A DNA stretch of 64,000 nucleotides from Pseudomonas sp. ACM7 (GTDB lineage: Bacteria; Pseudomonadota; Gammaproteobacteria; Pseudomonadales; Pseudomonadaceae), in the NCBI RefSeq assembly GCF_004136015.1, contig NZ_CP024866.1:4880613-4944612 (forward strand), read 5' to 3'. Below, piece by piece: positions 19,761 through 31,988 of the stretch. Every line of letters starts with the position of its first letter. Position 1 is the stretch's first letter. Both the position numbers and the translations under genes were made by a program. Under the pieces are notes generated by a model, which was not told the origin of the DNA, did no database searches, and was given only the letters and a program-made list of their open reading frames with translations.

Positions 19761-19852
19761 ATGTGGGAGCGAGCTTGCTCGCGATGGGGCCTTCATATCA
19801 AACATCCATGTTGCATGACACTCCGCTATCGCGAGCAAGCTCGCTCCCACAG
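19761..19852. repeat. REPIN upstream of the CPBP gene
   Basis: Two inverted REP arms (ATGTGGGAGCGAGCTTGCTC at 19761-19785 and its inverse at 19828-19852) around a spacer of about 40 bases. It occupies the gap between acnA and the CPBP gene, both on the minus strand. Confidence 0.9.
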
Positions 19853-19929
19853 TGGTTTTGTGTGGGGCACATACTTGTGAACAATGCCAAATAGGGGCGC
19901 GATTATAAGGACGTTCGCGGCCCAAACAA

Positions 19930-19953
19930 AAACACCGCCCGAAGGCGGTGTTT
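19930..19953 (-). terminator. rho-independent terminator after acnA
   Basis: A 10-base-pair stem AAACACCGCC / GGCGGTGTTT with the stable tetraloop CGAA. It is followed on the minus strand by TTTGTTTGGG and lies 15 bases after the acnA stop. Confidence 0.9.
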
Positions 19954-19967
19954 ATATCAGCAGCCGG

Positions 19968-22709
<2,742 letters not shown>

Positions 22710-22759
22710 TGAAATGACTCCTTTGGGTCCGCACGGCTACGGACTGACGGGACGGACAG

Positions 22760-22820
22760 AGGTTTAAACCTAGTCCTCTTTGGGGCTTAAGGCTAATAAC
22801 TGGACTCTATGGTCGAGTCC
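22760..22820. promoter_or_regulatory. acnA/rlmM divergent promoter region with palindromes
   Basis: AGGTTTAAACCT (22760-22771) is a perfect 12-base palindrome 50 bases before acnA. A second inverted repeat, GGACTC-N7-GAGTCC (22802-22820), lies nearer the divergent rlmM gene. Neither matches an operator I can name. Confidence 0.4.
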
Positions 22821-22931
22821 AAGGTTCCGAACTCGGCTATCATGCGCCGGTTTTCGTGACAGGCTTTGCTTCAACGCAAGTCTGGGCATCGCGCAGTGGT
22901 TGAATTTCTCGCCATCTGCCCAGGAGTAAGA

Positions 22932-24005
22932 ATGAACACCCTCTTTATGCATTGCCGGCCGGGCTTCGAAAGCGAAGTCTGTTCCGAGATTTCCGAACAC
23001 GCCGCGCGGCTGAACGTGGCCGGTTATGCCAAGGCCAAGACTGCCAGCGCCTGTGCCGAATTTATCTGCACCGAGGAAGACGGTGCCGAGCGCCTGATGC
23101 GTGGCCAGCGTTTCGCCGATCTGATCTTCCCGCGCCAGTGGGCTCGCGGGATCTTCATCGATCTGCCGGAAACCGACCGCATCAGCGTGATCCTCGCGCA
23201 CATGGCGGACTTCCCGCTGTGCGGCAGCCTGTGGCTGGAAATGGTCGACACCAACGATGGCAAGGAACTGTCGAACTTCTGCAAGAAATTCGAAGGCCAC
23301 CTGCGCAAGGCGCTGATGGCCGCTGGCAAACTGGTTGAAGATGCCCACAAGCCGCGTCTGCTGCTGACCTTCAAAAGTGGCCGCGAAGTGTTCATGGGCC
23401 TGGCCGAGTCGAACAACTCGGCGATGTGGCCGATGGGCATTCCGCGCCTGAAGTTTCCGCGTGAAGCGCCGAGCCGTTCGACCCTGAAGCTGGAAGAGGC
23501 CTGGCACCACTTCATCCCGCGCGATCAATGGGATGAGCGCCTGCACAGCGACATGACCGGCGTCGACCTCGGCGCCGCACCCGGCGGCTGGACCTGGCAA
23601 CTGGTCAACCGCGGCATGCTGGTGACCGCGATCGACAACGGCCCGATGGCCGAAAGCCTGATGGACACGGGGCTGGTGCAACACTTGATGGCTGACGGTT
23701 TCACCTTCAAGCCCAAGCAACCGGTGGACTGGATGGTCTGCGACATCGTCGAGAAACCGGCGCGCAACGCCGCGATGCTGGAAGAATGGATTGGCGAGGG
23801 GCATTGCCGCGAAGCGGTGGTCAACCTCAAACTGCCGATGAAACAGCGTTACGCCGAAGTGAAACGTTTGCTGGAACGCATCGCCGACGGGTTCAAGGAA
23901 CGCGGCATTCGGGTCGAGATCGGCTGCAAGCAGCTGTACCACGACCGTGAAGAAGTGACCTGCCATTTGCGTCGACTCGACGTAAAGAAACCCAAGTCCC
24001 GCTGA
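22932..24005 (+). CDS. rlmM: 23S rRNA 2'-O-ribose C2498 methyltransferase
   Basis: RNA methyltransferase of 357 residues that modifies C2498 of 23S rRNA. A THUMP-like N-terminal half starts MNTLFMHCRPGFESEVC. The SAM-binding motif DLGAAPGGWTWQLV is near residue 214, followed by DWMVCDIVEKPAR and NLKLPMKQRYAE, the K-D-K-E type catalytic residues of the RlmE/RlmM fold. The start is preceded by GGAGTAAGA. An open frame extends upstream but has no coding support. Divergent from acnA. Confidence 0.96.
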   Translation: MNTLFMHCRPGFESEVCSEISEHAARLNVAGYAKAKTASACAEFICTEEDGAERLMRGQRFADLIFPRQWARGIFIDLPETDRISVILAHMADFPLCGSLWLEMVDTNDGKELSNFCKKFEGHLRKALMAAGKLVEDAHKPRLLLTFKSGREVFMGLAESNNSAMWPMGIPRLKFPREAPSRSTLKLEEAWHHFIPRDQWDERLHSDMTGVDLGAAPGGWTWQLVNRGMLVTAIDNGPMAESLMDTGLVQHLMADGFTFKPKQPVDWMVCDIVEKPARNAAMLEEWIGEGHCREAVVNLKLPMKQRYAEVKRLLERIADGFKERGIRVEIGCKQLYHDREEVTCHLRRLDVKKPKSR

Positions 24006-24019
24006 TACACCCGGACCCT

Positions 24020-24111
24020 TGTGGGAGCGGGCTTGCTCGCGAATACGGTGGGTCAGTCGACATCAATGTTGAATGTCAGCCCGCCTTCGCGAGCAAGCCC
24101 GCTCCCACAGG
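24020..24111. repeat. REPIN between rlmM and tusA
   Basis: Inverted REP arms GTGGGAGCGGGCTTGCTCGC (24021-24041) and GCGAGCAAGCCCGCTCCCAC (24088-24109). It starts 15 bases after the rlmM stop. Confidence 0.9.
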
Positions 24112-24182
24112 TCCGGTGTACGACACAGATGACCGACCACCCGGCAATGCGCGACAATGCCGGCAAGTTTCAGGAGTGAATC

Positions 24183-24434
24183 ATGAGTGAAATGATTGAT
24201 ACGCCGGTTGACGGCACCCTCGACGCCACTGGCCTCAACTGCCCGGAACCGGTGATGATGCTGCACCAGCATATCCGTGACCTGGTGCCCGGCGGCCTGC
24301 TGAAGGTGATCGCCACCGACCCGTCGACCCGTCGCGACATTCCCAAGTTCTGCGTGTTTCTCGACCACGAACTGGTGGCGCAGCACGAAGAGGCAGGCAC
24401 CTACCTCTACTGGATCCGCAAGAAACTCGCTTAA
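24183..24434 (+). CDS. tusA: sulfurtransferase TusA
   Basis: An 83-residue sulfur carrier that passes persulfide sulfur toward 2-thiouridine synthesis on tRNA wobble bases. The signature [12 protein letters not shown] contains the catalytic cysteine near residue 20, and the [17 protein letters not shown] segment is typical. GGAGTGAATC precedes the start. The TAA stop is shared with the convergent exporter gene: the palindrome TTAA gives both stops. Confidence 0.95.
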   Translation: MSEMIDTPVDGTLDATGLNCPEPVMMLHQHIRDLVPGGLLKVIATDPSTRRDIPKFCVFLDHELVAQHEEAGTYLYWIRKKLA

Positions 24435-25840
24435 CCCGCCGAATGACTGATGCGAATCCGCTTGCGTGCACTGCGCGTCAGGCGGATCGACAGCATCAGC
24501 GCCGCGCAACTCAAGCCCACGATCAAACCCTGCCACAGCCCGCTCGGGCCGCTCGGCGTGCCGAACCAGTCGGTCAGGCCCAGTGCGTAACCCACCGGCA
24601 AACCAATCCCCCAGTAAGCGAACAGCGTCAGGATCATCGTCACCCGAGTGTCCTGATAGCCGCGCAACGCGCCGGCTGCGGTGACCTGGATCGCATCGGA
24701 AAACTGGAACAGCGCCGAATACACAATCAGCATCGCCGCGACCTGAGTCACCGTCGGGTCGGCCGTGTAGATGGTTGCGATGTGTTCACGCAGCAACAGC
24801 ATCATGCTCGCGGAAATGCACGCATAAGCCAGCGCCGTGCCCATGCCCACACCGGCGGCGAAGCGGGCCTCGCGCGGCTCCTGGCGGCCGAGCGCCTGGC
24901 CGACCCGCACGGTCACGGCCATGCCGAGGGAGTAGGGAATCATGAACACCAGCGAGCTGAAGTTCAGCGCGATCTGGTGCCCGGCCACGACCGTCGCGCC
25001 GAGGCTGCCGATCAGCAGCGCAATGACAGCGAAGATGCTCGACTCGGCGAACACCGCGATGCCGATCGGCAGGCCGATGCCCAGCAGGCGTTTGATCACC
25101 GACCACTGCGGCCAGTCGAAACGGCTGAACAACTCACTCGACTGATACGCCGGTGCCCAGCGCTCCCACCCGGCCATGCCCAGGGCCATCACCCACATCA
25201 CGATCGCCGTGGCCCAGCCGCAACCGACACCGCCCATGGCCGGCACACCGAAGTGGCCATAGATGAAGACGTAGTTCAGCGGAATGTTCAGCGCCAGCCC
25301 GCACAGACCCAACACCATGGCCGGATGCGTACGCCCCAGGCCGTCACTGAAGCAGCGCAGCACATGGTAGAACGCGACGGCGGGCAAACCGCTGGCGATG
25401 CCATGCAGGTACTGCATGCACGGGCCGATCAATTCGGGATCGACCTTCATGATGTGCAGAATCGGTTCGGCGCTGAACAACATGCCGGTCGCCATCAAGC
25501 CCACCACCAATGCCAGCCAAAGTGCCTGGCGCACGATCGGGCCAATCTCGCTGTGGCTGCCGGCGCCGAAACGCTGCGCGACTTTCGGGGTGGTAGCCAG
25601 CAGCGTGCCGGTCATCAACAGAAACACCGGCACCCAGATCGAGTTACCCAGCGCCACGGCCGCCAGATCCCTTGGGCCGACCCGACCCGCCATCACCGCA
25701 TCGACGAAGCCCATGGCAGTGGTCGCCAGTTGCGCGATCATAATCGGCAAGGCCAGGCCGAGCAGGTTTTTCAGCTCCAGGCGAACCCGGGCCGGGCGGG
25801 TGAGGGAAGTAGCGGCGAGGCGGTCAGTCACGGAATTCAA
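24431..25840 (-). CDS. MATE family multidrug efflux transporter (NorM-like)
   Basis: A polytopic antiporter of about 469 residues with twelve predicted helices in two MatE repeats: [25 protein letters not shown] near the start and a matching second half near 260. Family members export cationic drugs in exchange for Na+ or H+. The start is uncertain: no ATG fits, and a TTG (LNSVTDRL) is used here, while another TTG lies five codons upstream. It overlaps tusA tail to tail by three bases. Confidence 0.9.
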   Translation of the reverse strand: MNSVTDRLAATSLTRPARVRLELKNLLGLALPIMIAQLATTAMGFVDAVMAGRVGPRDLAAVALGNSIWVPVFLLMTGTLLATTPKVAQRFGAGSHSEIGPIVRQALWLALVVGLMATGMLFSAEPILHIMKVDPELIGPCMQYLHGIASGLPAVAFYHVLRCFSDGLGRTHPAMVLGLCGLALNIPLNYVFIYGHFGVPAMGGVGCGWATAIVMWVMALGMAGWERWAPAYQSSELFSRFDWPQWSVIKRLLGIGLPIGIAVFAESSIFAVIALLIGSLGATVVAGHQIALNFSSLVFMIPYSLGMAVTVRVGQALGRQEPREARFAAGVGMGTALAYACISASMMLLLREHIATIYTADPTVTQVAAMLIVYSALFQFSDAIQVTAAGALRGYQDTRVTMILTLFAYWGIGLPVGYALGLTDWFGTPSGPSGLWQGLIVGLSCAALMLSIRLTRSARKRIRISHSAG

Positions 25841-25958
25841 GGGCGAAACGTCCAAAGATGTTGATGCGCAAGGCGGCGCATTCTACGCCCTGACGCAGTG
25901 GTCAGGAAAAGTCCTGTGTTAGGGATTTGTAATCCTTTTCCCTCCACGCACGGTCCCT

Positions 25959-26059
25959 TGTAGGCGCTGTCGAGTGAAACGAGGCTGCGATCTTTTGATC
26001 TTGTCTTTAAAAAACAAAGTCAAAAGATCGCAGCCTCGTTTCACTCGACAGCTCCTACA
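25959..26059. repeat. inverted repeat, GTAGGAGCTG family
   Basis: Arms TGTAGGCGCTGTCGAGTGAA (25959 on) and its inverse ending CGACAGCTCCTACA (26059), around a short A-rich loop. The arms carry GAAACGAGGCTGCGATC, the same sub-type as the copy at 6980. It sits between the MATE start and pdxB. Confidence 0.85.
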
Positions 26060-26125
26060 GGGGATGCGTGCTAGGCGTGACGTGTCATCTCCGCCTACAC
26101 TGCCGATCCGCCAAAGGAGCCTGCC

Positions 26126-27268
26126 ATGCTGATTGTTGCCGACGAGAATATCCCGCTGCTCGATGCCTTCTTCGAAGGTTTCGGTGAAATCCGCCGGGTG
26201 CCGGGACGTTCCATTGACCGCGCCACCGTCGAACAGGCCGATGTGCTGCTGGTGCGCTCGGTGACCAACGTTAACCGCGCGTTGCTCGAAGGCAGCAAGG
26301 TACGCTTTGTCGGCACCTGCACCATTGGCACGGATCACCTGGATCTGGATTACTTTCAACGGGCCGGCATCACCTGGTCCAGCGCACCCGGCTGCAACGC
26401 CCGGGGCGTGGTCGACTACGTGCTCGGCAGTCTGCTGACCCTGGCCGAAATCGAAGGCGCCGACCTGACTCAACGCACCTATGGCGTCGTCGGTGCTGGT
26501 GAAGTGGGCGGTCGCTTGGTCAAAGTTTTGCAAGGTCTGGGCTGGAACGTACTGGTCTGCGATCCGCCAAGACAGGCCGCTGAAGGTGGCGATTACGTCA
26601 GTCTCGAACAGATCATCGAGCAGTGCGATGTCATCAGCCTGCACACGCCGTTGAAGAAACACGGCGCCCAGTCGACCTGGCATCTGTTAGATAAAAACCG
26701 CTTGAACCAGCTCAAGTCCGGCACCTGGCTGATCAATGCCAGTCGTGGCCCGGTGGTGGATAACGCCGCCCTGCGCCAGGTGCTGCTGCAACGTGAAGAC
26801 CTGCAAGCGGTGCTGGATGTCTGGGAAGGTGAGCCCGAGGTCGATGTGGCACTGGCTGAACTCTGCGTGCTGGCGACGCCGCACATTGCCGGTTACAGCC
26901 TCGACGGCAGACAGCGTGGCACCGCGCAGATTTATCAGGCGTATTGCGATTTTCTCGGGCAGGCGGCCCGGATCAGCTTGAGCGATTTGCTGCCCGCACC
27001 CTGGTTGTCGCAAGTGACCTTGAACGCTAACAGCGATCCGGCCTGGTCGCTGGCCATGTTGTGCCGTGGCGTGTACGACCCGCGCCGTGATGATGCGGAT
27101 TTCCGTCGCAGCCTTGTAGGCAACGTGAATGAACAGCGTGCAGCGTTCGATTCACTGCGTAAGCATTATCCGCTGCGGCGTGAGATTGATGGTTTGTCGG
27201 TGCGGATTGACGGGGATTCGCCTGCGTTGCAGAGGATCGTGGCGGCGTTGGGCGCAACGACTGTCTAG
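26126..27268 (+). CDS. pdxB: 4-phosphoerythronate dehydrogenase
   Basis: Second step of pyridoxal 5'-phosphate synthesis: oxidises 4-phospho-D-erythronate with NAD. The 380-residue D-2-hydroxyacid dehydrogenase has the Rossmann motif [12 protein letters not shown] near residue 122, [10 protein letters not shown] and the [11 protein letters not shown] histidine segment. A PdxB-specific dimerisation domain occupies the last 90 residues. The start [15 protein letters not shown] is preceded by AAAGGAG. Monocistronic, flanked by repeats on both sides. Confidence 0.97.
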   Translation: MLIVADENIPLLDAFFEGFGEIRRVPGRSIDRATVEQADVLLVRSVTNVNRALLEGSKVRFVGTCTIGTDHLDLDYFQRAGITWSSAPGCNARGVVDYVLGSLLTLAEIEGADLTQRTYGVVGAGEVGGRLVKVLQGLGWNVLVCDPPRQAAEGGDYVSLEQIIEQCDVISLHTPLKKHGAQSTWHLLDKNRLNQLKSGTWLINASRGPVVDNAALRQVLLQREDLQAVLDVWEGEPEVDVALAELCVLATPHIAGYSLDGRQRGTAQIYQAYCDFLGQAARISLSDLLPAPWLSQVTLNANSDPAWSLAMLCRGVYDPRRDDADFRRSLVGNVNEQRAAFDSLRKHYPLRREIDGLSVRIDGDSPALQRIVAALGATTV

Positions 27269-27283
27269 AGACCGCGTCGGCCC

Positions 27284-27393
27284 TTTCGCGAGCAAGTCGA
27301 ATCGTCGCACCGCCGCTCCCACATTTGATCTCTGTCGTACACAAGATCTGTGTTCACTGGAGATCCATGTGGGAGCGGGCTTGCTCGCGAATG
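27284..27393. repeat. REPIN with one variant long arm
   Basis: The right arm is a standard REP (GTGGGAGCGGGCTTGCTCGC, 27369-27391). The left arm reads CGCGAGCAAGTCGAATCGTC then GCACCGCCGCTCCCAC (27287-27322), which inserts about 15 bases between the usual two halves. The same variant recurs near 50583 and 60990. Confidence 0.85.
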
Positions 27394-27423
27394 GCCGCAC
27401 CTCCATTCTGGATTAGCAGCCAT

Positions 27424-27450
27424 AAAAAACCCGGCCACCAGGGGCCGGGT
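27424..27450 (-). terminator. terminator of the PA1571-type gene
   Basis: Stem ACCCGGCC / GGCCGGGT with a 6-base loop, followed on the minus strand by TTTTTTATGG. It ends 20 bases after the stop of the small gene. Confidence 0.88.
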
Positions 27451-27469
27451 CAAGAAGACGGTGGCTATA

Positions 27470-27649
27470 TCACTTTTGTTCGGCAGGCTTGACCAATCGC
27501 TTTTCCAGTTCGCGACAAGCGTCCTGGATCATGCCTTCAGTGATCGGTACTTCGCGCCCGTCCTTATCGATAATTGAGCAACCCAGAGACTGGTCTGGCT
27601 GTGTGCGGATCACTTCAATCTTGTCATCGCTGCTGTTTTGCAAGGACAT
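27470..27649 (-). CDS. PA1571-type conserved small protein
   Basis: A 59-residue protein of unknown function from MSLQNSSDDKIEVIRTQ, resembling the small PA1571 family of Pseudomonas by memory. No signal peptide, membrane helix or cysteine pair. It contains SIIDKDGREVPITEGMIQDACRELEKRL, an acidic-basic stretch likely helical at the end. An in-frame ATG five codons upstream has less support; AGGAGACAGGCC precedes the chosen start. It has its own terminator, so it is a real transcription unit. Confidence 0.8.
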   Translation of the reverse strand: MSLQNSSDDKIEVIRTQPDQSLGCSIIDKDGREVPITEGMIQDACRELEKRLVKPAEQK

Positions 27650-27909
27650 GGCCTGTCTCCTCATCAGGTTGTGTGCTTACTGTAGAACCGCCAGGTGACC
27701 GGACTGTGACAGCTCCCTGCGATCTTCCCAGGGCGGCGACATCAGTCCACCAGAAATACCGCGGTGTTGCCACCCGGACTTTAGACCAATACCGTCTAGG
27801 GGCTAGGCTTTGCGGTCATAATTAACCTGACTCATTATGATTTACAGCGTTCAAGCCCATCGACCGGTGTAGGCTTGATCGCGTCAAACCCTACTGGTTG
27901 CGCCATCGA

Positions 27910-29697
27910 ATGATCTCCATCCTCTCTTCCCGTCAACGGCGCGCCATGCGCCTGGCCCTGCGTTTCATCGCGCCTTATCGCTGGCCGGCCGTCGGTGCCT
28001 TGCTCGCATTGATCGTCACGGCGGGCATCACCTTGTCCATGGGGCAGGGGATTCGCCTGCTGGTGGATCAGGGCTTCATGACCCAGTCGCCGCAGTTGCT
28101 CAACCAGTCCATCGGCCTGTTTATGTTACTGGTGGTCGGGCTGGCGATTGGCACCTTCGCGCGTTTTTACCTGGTCTCATGGATCGGCGAACGCGTTGTC
28201 GCGGACATCCGTCGTCAGGTGTTCAATCATCTGATTTATCTGCACCCAGGATTCTACGAAGACAACCGCAGCTCCGAGATCCAGTCGCGGTTAACCGCTG
28301 ACACTACGCTGCTGCAATCGGTGATCGGCTCTTCGCTGTCGCTGTTTTTGCGCAATCTGTTGATGGTGATCGGCGGGATCGTCCTGCTGTTCATCACCAA
28401 CCCCAAGCTCACCAGCATCGTGGTGGTCGCGTTGCCGTTGGTTATCGCGCCGATCCTGATCTTCGGCCGTCGGGTGCGCAGCCTGTCGCGCCTGAGCCAG
28501 GACCGGATTGCCGATATCGGCAGCTATGTTTCCGAAACCCTGGGCCAGATCAAAACCGTGCAGGCCTACAACCATCAGGTCCAGGATGAGCAGCGCTTTG
28601 CCGCCACGGTGGAGGAGGCCTTCAACACCGCTCGCAAGCGGATCTTCCAGCGAGCCTGGCTGATAACTCTGGTGATCGTACTGGTGCTTGGCGCCGTCGG
28701 GGTGATGCTCTGGGTTGGCGGAATGGATGTCATCGCCGGGCGGATTTCCGCGGGCGAGCTGGCGGCGTTTGTGTTTTACAGCCTGATCGTCGGCAGCGCA
28801 TTCGGCACGTTGAGCGAAGTGATTGGCGAACTGCAGCGTGCCGCCGGCGCCGCCGAGCGGATTGCCGAGTTGCTGCGCTCAGAAAACATTATCCAGTCAC
28901 CGACTACTGGCCTGGTGACCTTGCCTGAACGGGTGAAGGGTGACCTGGTGCTGCAAGACGTGCGCTTTTCCTACCCGTCGCGTCCCGAAAGCTATGCGGT
29001 CGATGGTTTGAATCTGACGATCAATGCCGGTGAAACCCTCGCGTTGGTCGGGCCCTCTGGTGCCGGTAAGTCGACCGTGTATGACTTGCTGCTGCGCTTT
29101 TACGACCCGGCCGAAGGACGCATCTTGCTCGATGGCGTGCCGCTGACTCAACTCGATCCGTTGGACCTGCGCCGCTGCTTCGCCCTGGTCTCGCAATCCC
29201 CGGCGCTGTTCTTTGGCAGCATCGAAGAGAACATCCGCTACGGCAACCCGACGGCAACCCTGGCCCAGGTTCAGGAAGCGGCGAAAATCGCTTACGCCCA
29301 CGACTTCATCGAACAAATGCCCAACGGCTACCAGACCCACCTTGGCGACGGTGGCCTCGGTTTGTCCGGTGGCCAACGCCAACGCCTGGCCATCGCCCGA
29401 GCATTGCTGGTGGACGCGCCGATTCTGCTACTGGACGAAGCCACCAGCGCCCTTGACGCCCAGAGTGAACACCTGATCCAGCAAGCCTTGCCGAGCCTGA
29501 TGAAAAACCGCACCACGCTGGTCATCGCCCACCGGCTGGCCACGGTGAAAAACGCTGACCGGATCGCGGTGATGGACCAAGGGAAACTGGTAGCGGTGGG
29601 GACGCATCAGGAATTGATCGCGAGCAACGCGCTGTATGCGCGGTTGGCGGCGTTGCAGTTCAGTGATGGCAAGACTGAGCTCGGTGTACACCCGTAG
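27910..29697 (+). CDS. ABC exporter, fused membrane and ATPase domains (MsbA-like)
   Basis: A 595-residue half-transporter. Six helices fill residues about 15-310, with EDNRSSEIQSRLTADTTLLQ typical of lipid or drug exporters. The nucleotide-binding domain has Walker A GPSGAGKST (about 380), signature LSGGQRQR (about 485) and Walker B LLLDEATSALDAQ. It should work as a homodimer in the inner membrane; substrate unknown. ATG at 27910 is used; an in-frame TTG four codons earlier is weaker. The TAG stop lies within a repeat element that begins at the gene end. Confidence 0.92.
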   Translation: MISILSSRQRRAMRLALRFIAPYRWPAVGALLALIVTAGITLSMGQGIRLLVDQGFMTQSPQLLNQSIGLFMLLVVGLAIGTFARFYLVSWIGERVVADIRRQVFNHLIYLHPGFYEDNRSSEIQSRLTADTTLLQSVIGSSLSLFLRNLLMVIGGIVLLFITNPKLTSIVVVALPLVIAPILIFGRRVRSLSRLSQDRIADIGSYVSETLGQIKTVQAYNHQVQDEQRFAATVEEAFNTARKRIFQRAWLITLVIVLVLGAVGVMLWVGGMDVIAGRISAGELAAFVFYSLIVGSAFGTLSEVIGELQRAAGAAERIAELLRSENIIQSPTTGLVTLPERVKGDLVLQDVRFSYPSRPESYAVDGLNLTINAGETLALVGPSGAGKSTVYDLLLRFYDPAEGRILLDGVPLTQLDPLDLRRCFALVSQSPALFFGSIEENIRYGNPTATLAQVQEAAKIAYAHDFIEQMPNGYQTHLGDGGLGLSGGQRQRLAIARALLVDAPILLLDEATSALDAQSEHLIQQALPSLMKNRTTLVIAHRLATVKNADRIAVMDQGKLVAVGTHQELIASNALYARLAALQFSDGKTELGVHP

Positions 29698-29821
29698 GAG
29701 CTGGCGGAGCCTGCGATCTTTTGATCTTGTTCTAATAAAAATGCCCGCATCAATCGATGCGGGCATTTGTTTATGGCCTCAAAGCAAGATCAAAAGATCG
29801 CAGGCTCCACCAGCTCCTACA
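29693..29821. repeat. inverted repeat, GTAGGAGCTG family, supplying the ABC gene stop
   Basis: Arms GTAGGAGCTGGCGGAGCCTG (29694 on) and the inverse CAGGCTCCACCAGCTCCTAC (29801-29820) surround a terminator hairpin. The TAG stop of the ABC exporter (29695-29697) is part of the repeat end. Confidence 0.85.
29739..29768. terminator. bidirectional terminator between the ABC exporter and slt
   Basis: A 12-base-pair stem AAATGCCCGCAT / ATGCGGGCATTT around a 6-base loop, with A and T runs on both sides. It is nested inside the repeat element and can end both convergent genes. Confidence 0.9.
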
Positions 29822-29846
29822 TAACCGGGATTAGCGGGATTAGCGG

Positions 29847-31775
29847 TTATTGATCGTCAAAGTAGCGCTCATGCCAATCCACCAGCGGTTGCGGTGAGTT
29901 GAGCTTCTGGCCGTAGATCACCGAGTACGACAGCACGTTTTGCACGTACTGGCGGGTTTCGTCGAACGGGATGCTTTCCACCCACACGTCGAAGCTCAGG
30001 TGGTCCGCCCCGCGCAGCCACTGACGCACTCGGCCGGGGCCTGCGTTGTAGGCGGCGGAAGCGAGGACGCGGTTGCCGTTGAACTGGCTGTGGACCTGGC
30101 TCAGGTAAGCGGCACCGAGCTGGATGTTTTTGTCCGGATCCAGCACTTGCTGCGGCGAGGCCAGTGGAATGCTGAATTTGCGCGCAGTTTCCTTGGCGGT
30201 GCCGGGCATCAGTTGCATCAGGCCGCTGGCGCCGACGCCGGAACGGGCGTCGTCCATGAAAGCACTTTCCTGGCGGGTGATGGCGAACACCCAGCTCGAA
30301 TGCAAGCCACGAACCTTGGCTTCGCGCACCAGGGTTTCGCGGTGGGCCATCGGGAAGCGGATGTCCAGGTCGTCCCAGTACTGCGCCTGACTGATGGTGC
30401 GGATCGCCGGGAAATACCATTTCAGGTCGTAGGCCAGTTTCGCCTGGGCGACCATTTCGTCGCGGCTGAAGTGGCGGCTGACGTGGTACCACTCGCGGCG
30501 ACCATCGACGATCTGTCCGCGAGCGTGAAACTCAAGCGCCCGACGCACGCCAGGGGTATTGCGGACCTTGTTGATCAGCGCCTGGCTCAATACCAAGGGC
30601 TTGTTGACCAGCGAATAAGGTGATTGCGAACGATCAGCGGCGAGGAAGCCATAGAAATCTCGCTCACGAGCCAGGTTCTTGTAGAGCGCTTGCGCTTCCG
30701 GGTTCTGCGGCTGCGCCAGTTCCAGGCTGCGGGCCTGCCAGTAGCGCCAGCGGTTGGTGGTCGCCAGATCCTGCGGCAAGCGGCGAGTCAGCTGATAGGC
30801 GTCGTCCCAGCGGGCCAGGCGCAGCAACAGACGCAAGCGCCATTCGGAAACCGTGTTGTCACGCAGTTCCGGGTCGTACTTGGTCATCACGTCCAGCGCG
30901 CGAGGGTCGAAGCGGCGGGCGAGGGTCAAGCCGATTTCACGGGCGATGGCCACTTTCTCATCACGGGAGAAGTGCATGCTGCTGGCGTAACCGTCGAGCA
31001 ACTCCATGGCCTTGTCCGGGTCTTGCTTGGCCAAGCGGCGCAGGCCGAGGCTGACGATGTCAGACATCGGTTCATCGGCCGGGGTGAAGCGTGAAGGCTG
31101 GTTGAGCAGTTCGGGTTTCTGCGCCACATCAATCAGCAAACGACCACGAGGGGCGAGGGTGGTCAGGCCGTTGACCAGGCTGTTGGCCAGCGGATAGTTG
31201 CGCGCCTGGGCGGCAAGCTTGGTGCGCTCCCAGCGTTTTTGCTCGTTCAACTGGCCTTCGGCAGCCCATTGCCCGAACAGCGCATCGCACGCGGCGGGCT
31301 GGGATTTGCCGGTCAGCCAGAGTTTATTGGCGTTGGCGTAACCTTCGGCTTTCTGGTTATGCCCGATCTGATACTGCGCGTTTAGGCAGTCCAGTTCGGT
31401 GAAATTGAGCTTGGGGTCGTAGTACTTGACGAAGGTCGCCCAGTCACCGCGTTCGGCCAGCCAACGCAGCCAGCGCAACTTCATCCAGTTGGCCTGGGGC
31501 AGGTCGCCGTGCTCGGCGAGGAATTTCTCGATTTCGGCATTGCTCGCGGTTTTAAGGCGAGCGGTCAGTTCGTCATACGCCAGGTACGGCTCCAGCGGGT
31601 AATCGCTGAGGGCCTGGCTGTAACGGAAATAAGGACCGGTATCCCCCTTGGCGAGGGCACGCTTGGCTTCATCGTAATACTGGCGCTGGGTGGACAGGTC
31701 CACCGCCTGGGCGGTTTGAACGGCAGTGGCAGAAAGAAGAAAACAGGATAAAAGACTGAAAAGGCGACTGCGCAT
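29847..31775 (-). CDS. slt: soluble lytic murein transglycosylase
   Basis: Periplasmic enzyme of 642 residues that cleaves glycan strands of peptidoglycan, forming 1,6-anhydro ends. A signal peptide (MRSRLFSLLSCFLLSATAVQ, cleavage after AQA) starts the protein, so this ATG is chosen over one 16 codons upstream. The superhelical U and L domains follow. The C-terminal lysozyme-like domain has RQESAFMDDARSGVGASGLMQ with the catalytic glutamate near 502, and AAYNAGPGRVRQWL. Divergent from the ABC-F gene. Confidence 0.95.
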   Translation of the reverse strand: MRSRLFSLLSCFLLSATAVQTAQAVDLSTQRQYYDEAKRALAKGDTGPYFRYSQALSDYPLEPYLAYDELTARLKTASNAEIEKFLAEHGDLPQANWMKLRWLRWLAERGDWATFVKYYDPKLNFTELDCLNAQYQIGHNQKAEGYANANKLWLTGKSQPAACDALFGQWAAEGQLNEQKRWERTKLAAQARNYPLANSLVNGLTTLAPRGRLLIDVAQKPELLNQPSRFTPADEPMSDIVSLGLRRLAKQDPDKAMELLDGYASSMHFSRDEKVAIAREIGLTLARRFDPRALDVMTKYDPELRDNTVSEWRLRLLLRLARWDDAYQLTRRLPQDLATTNRWRYWQARSLELAQPQNPEAQALYKNLARERDFYGFLAADRSQSPYSLVNKPLVLSQALINKVRNTPGVRRALEFHARGQIVDGRREWYHVSRHFSRDEMVAQAKLAYDLKWYFPAIRTISQAQYWDDLDIRFPMAHRETLVREAKVRGLHSSWVFAITRQESAFMDDARSGVGASGLMQLMPGTAKETARKFSIPLASPQQVLDPDKNIQLGAAYLSQVHSQFNGNRVLASAAYNAGPGRVRQWLRGADHLSFDVWVESIPFDETRQYVQNVLSYSVIYGQKLNSPQPLVDWHERYFDDQ

Positions 31776-31988
31776 GAGACGTCCGGGCAGAGAAATCATG
31801 ACAAGTGCGGGCATGGCCCGCACTGAATTGTCTGTAGCTTAGCCTTTTGCCAGCAGCGGGCGAAAGCTTTGCCGGCCTGTCAGCATCAGTTCGCAACATT
31901 TGTCATGCAGAGTGTCGCGAAGGTGAAATTGCCGGCCTTCTGAAGCCTCAAGTCAGGTAGAATGCGCGCCCGGTTTTTGGAGAAGCTC

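Noticed and set aside
22770..23966. 398-codon open frame opposite rlmM
   Set aside because: Antisense to a confident gene, with His/Ala/Gln-rich shadow composition.
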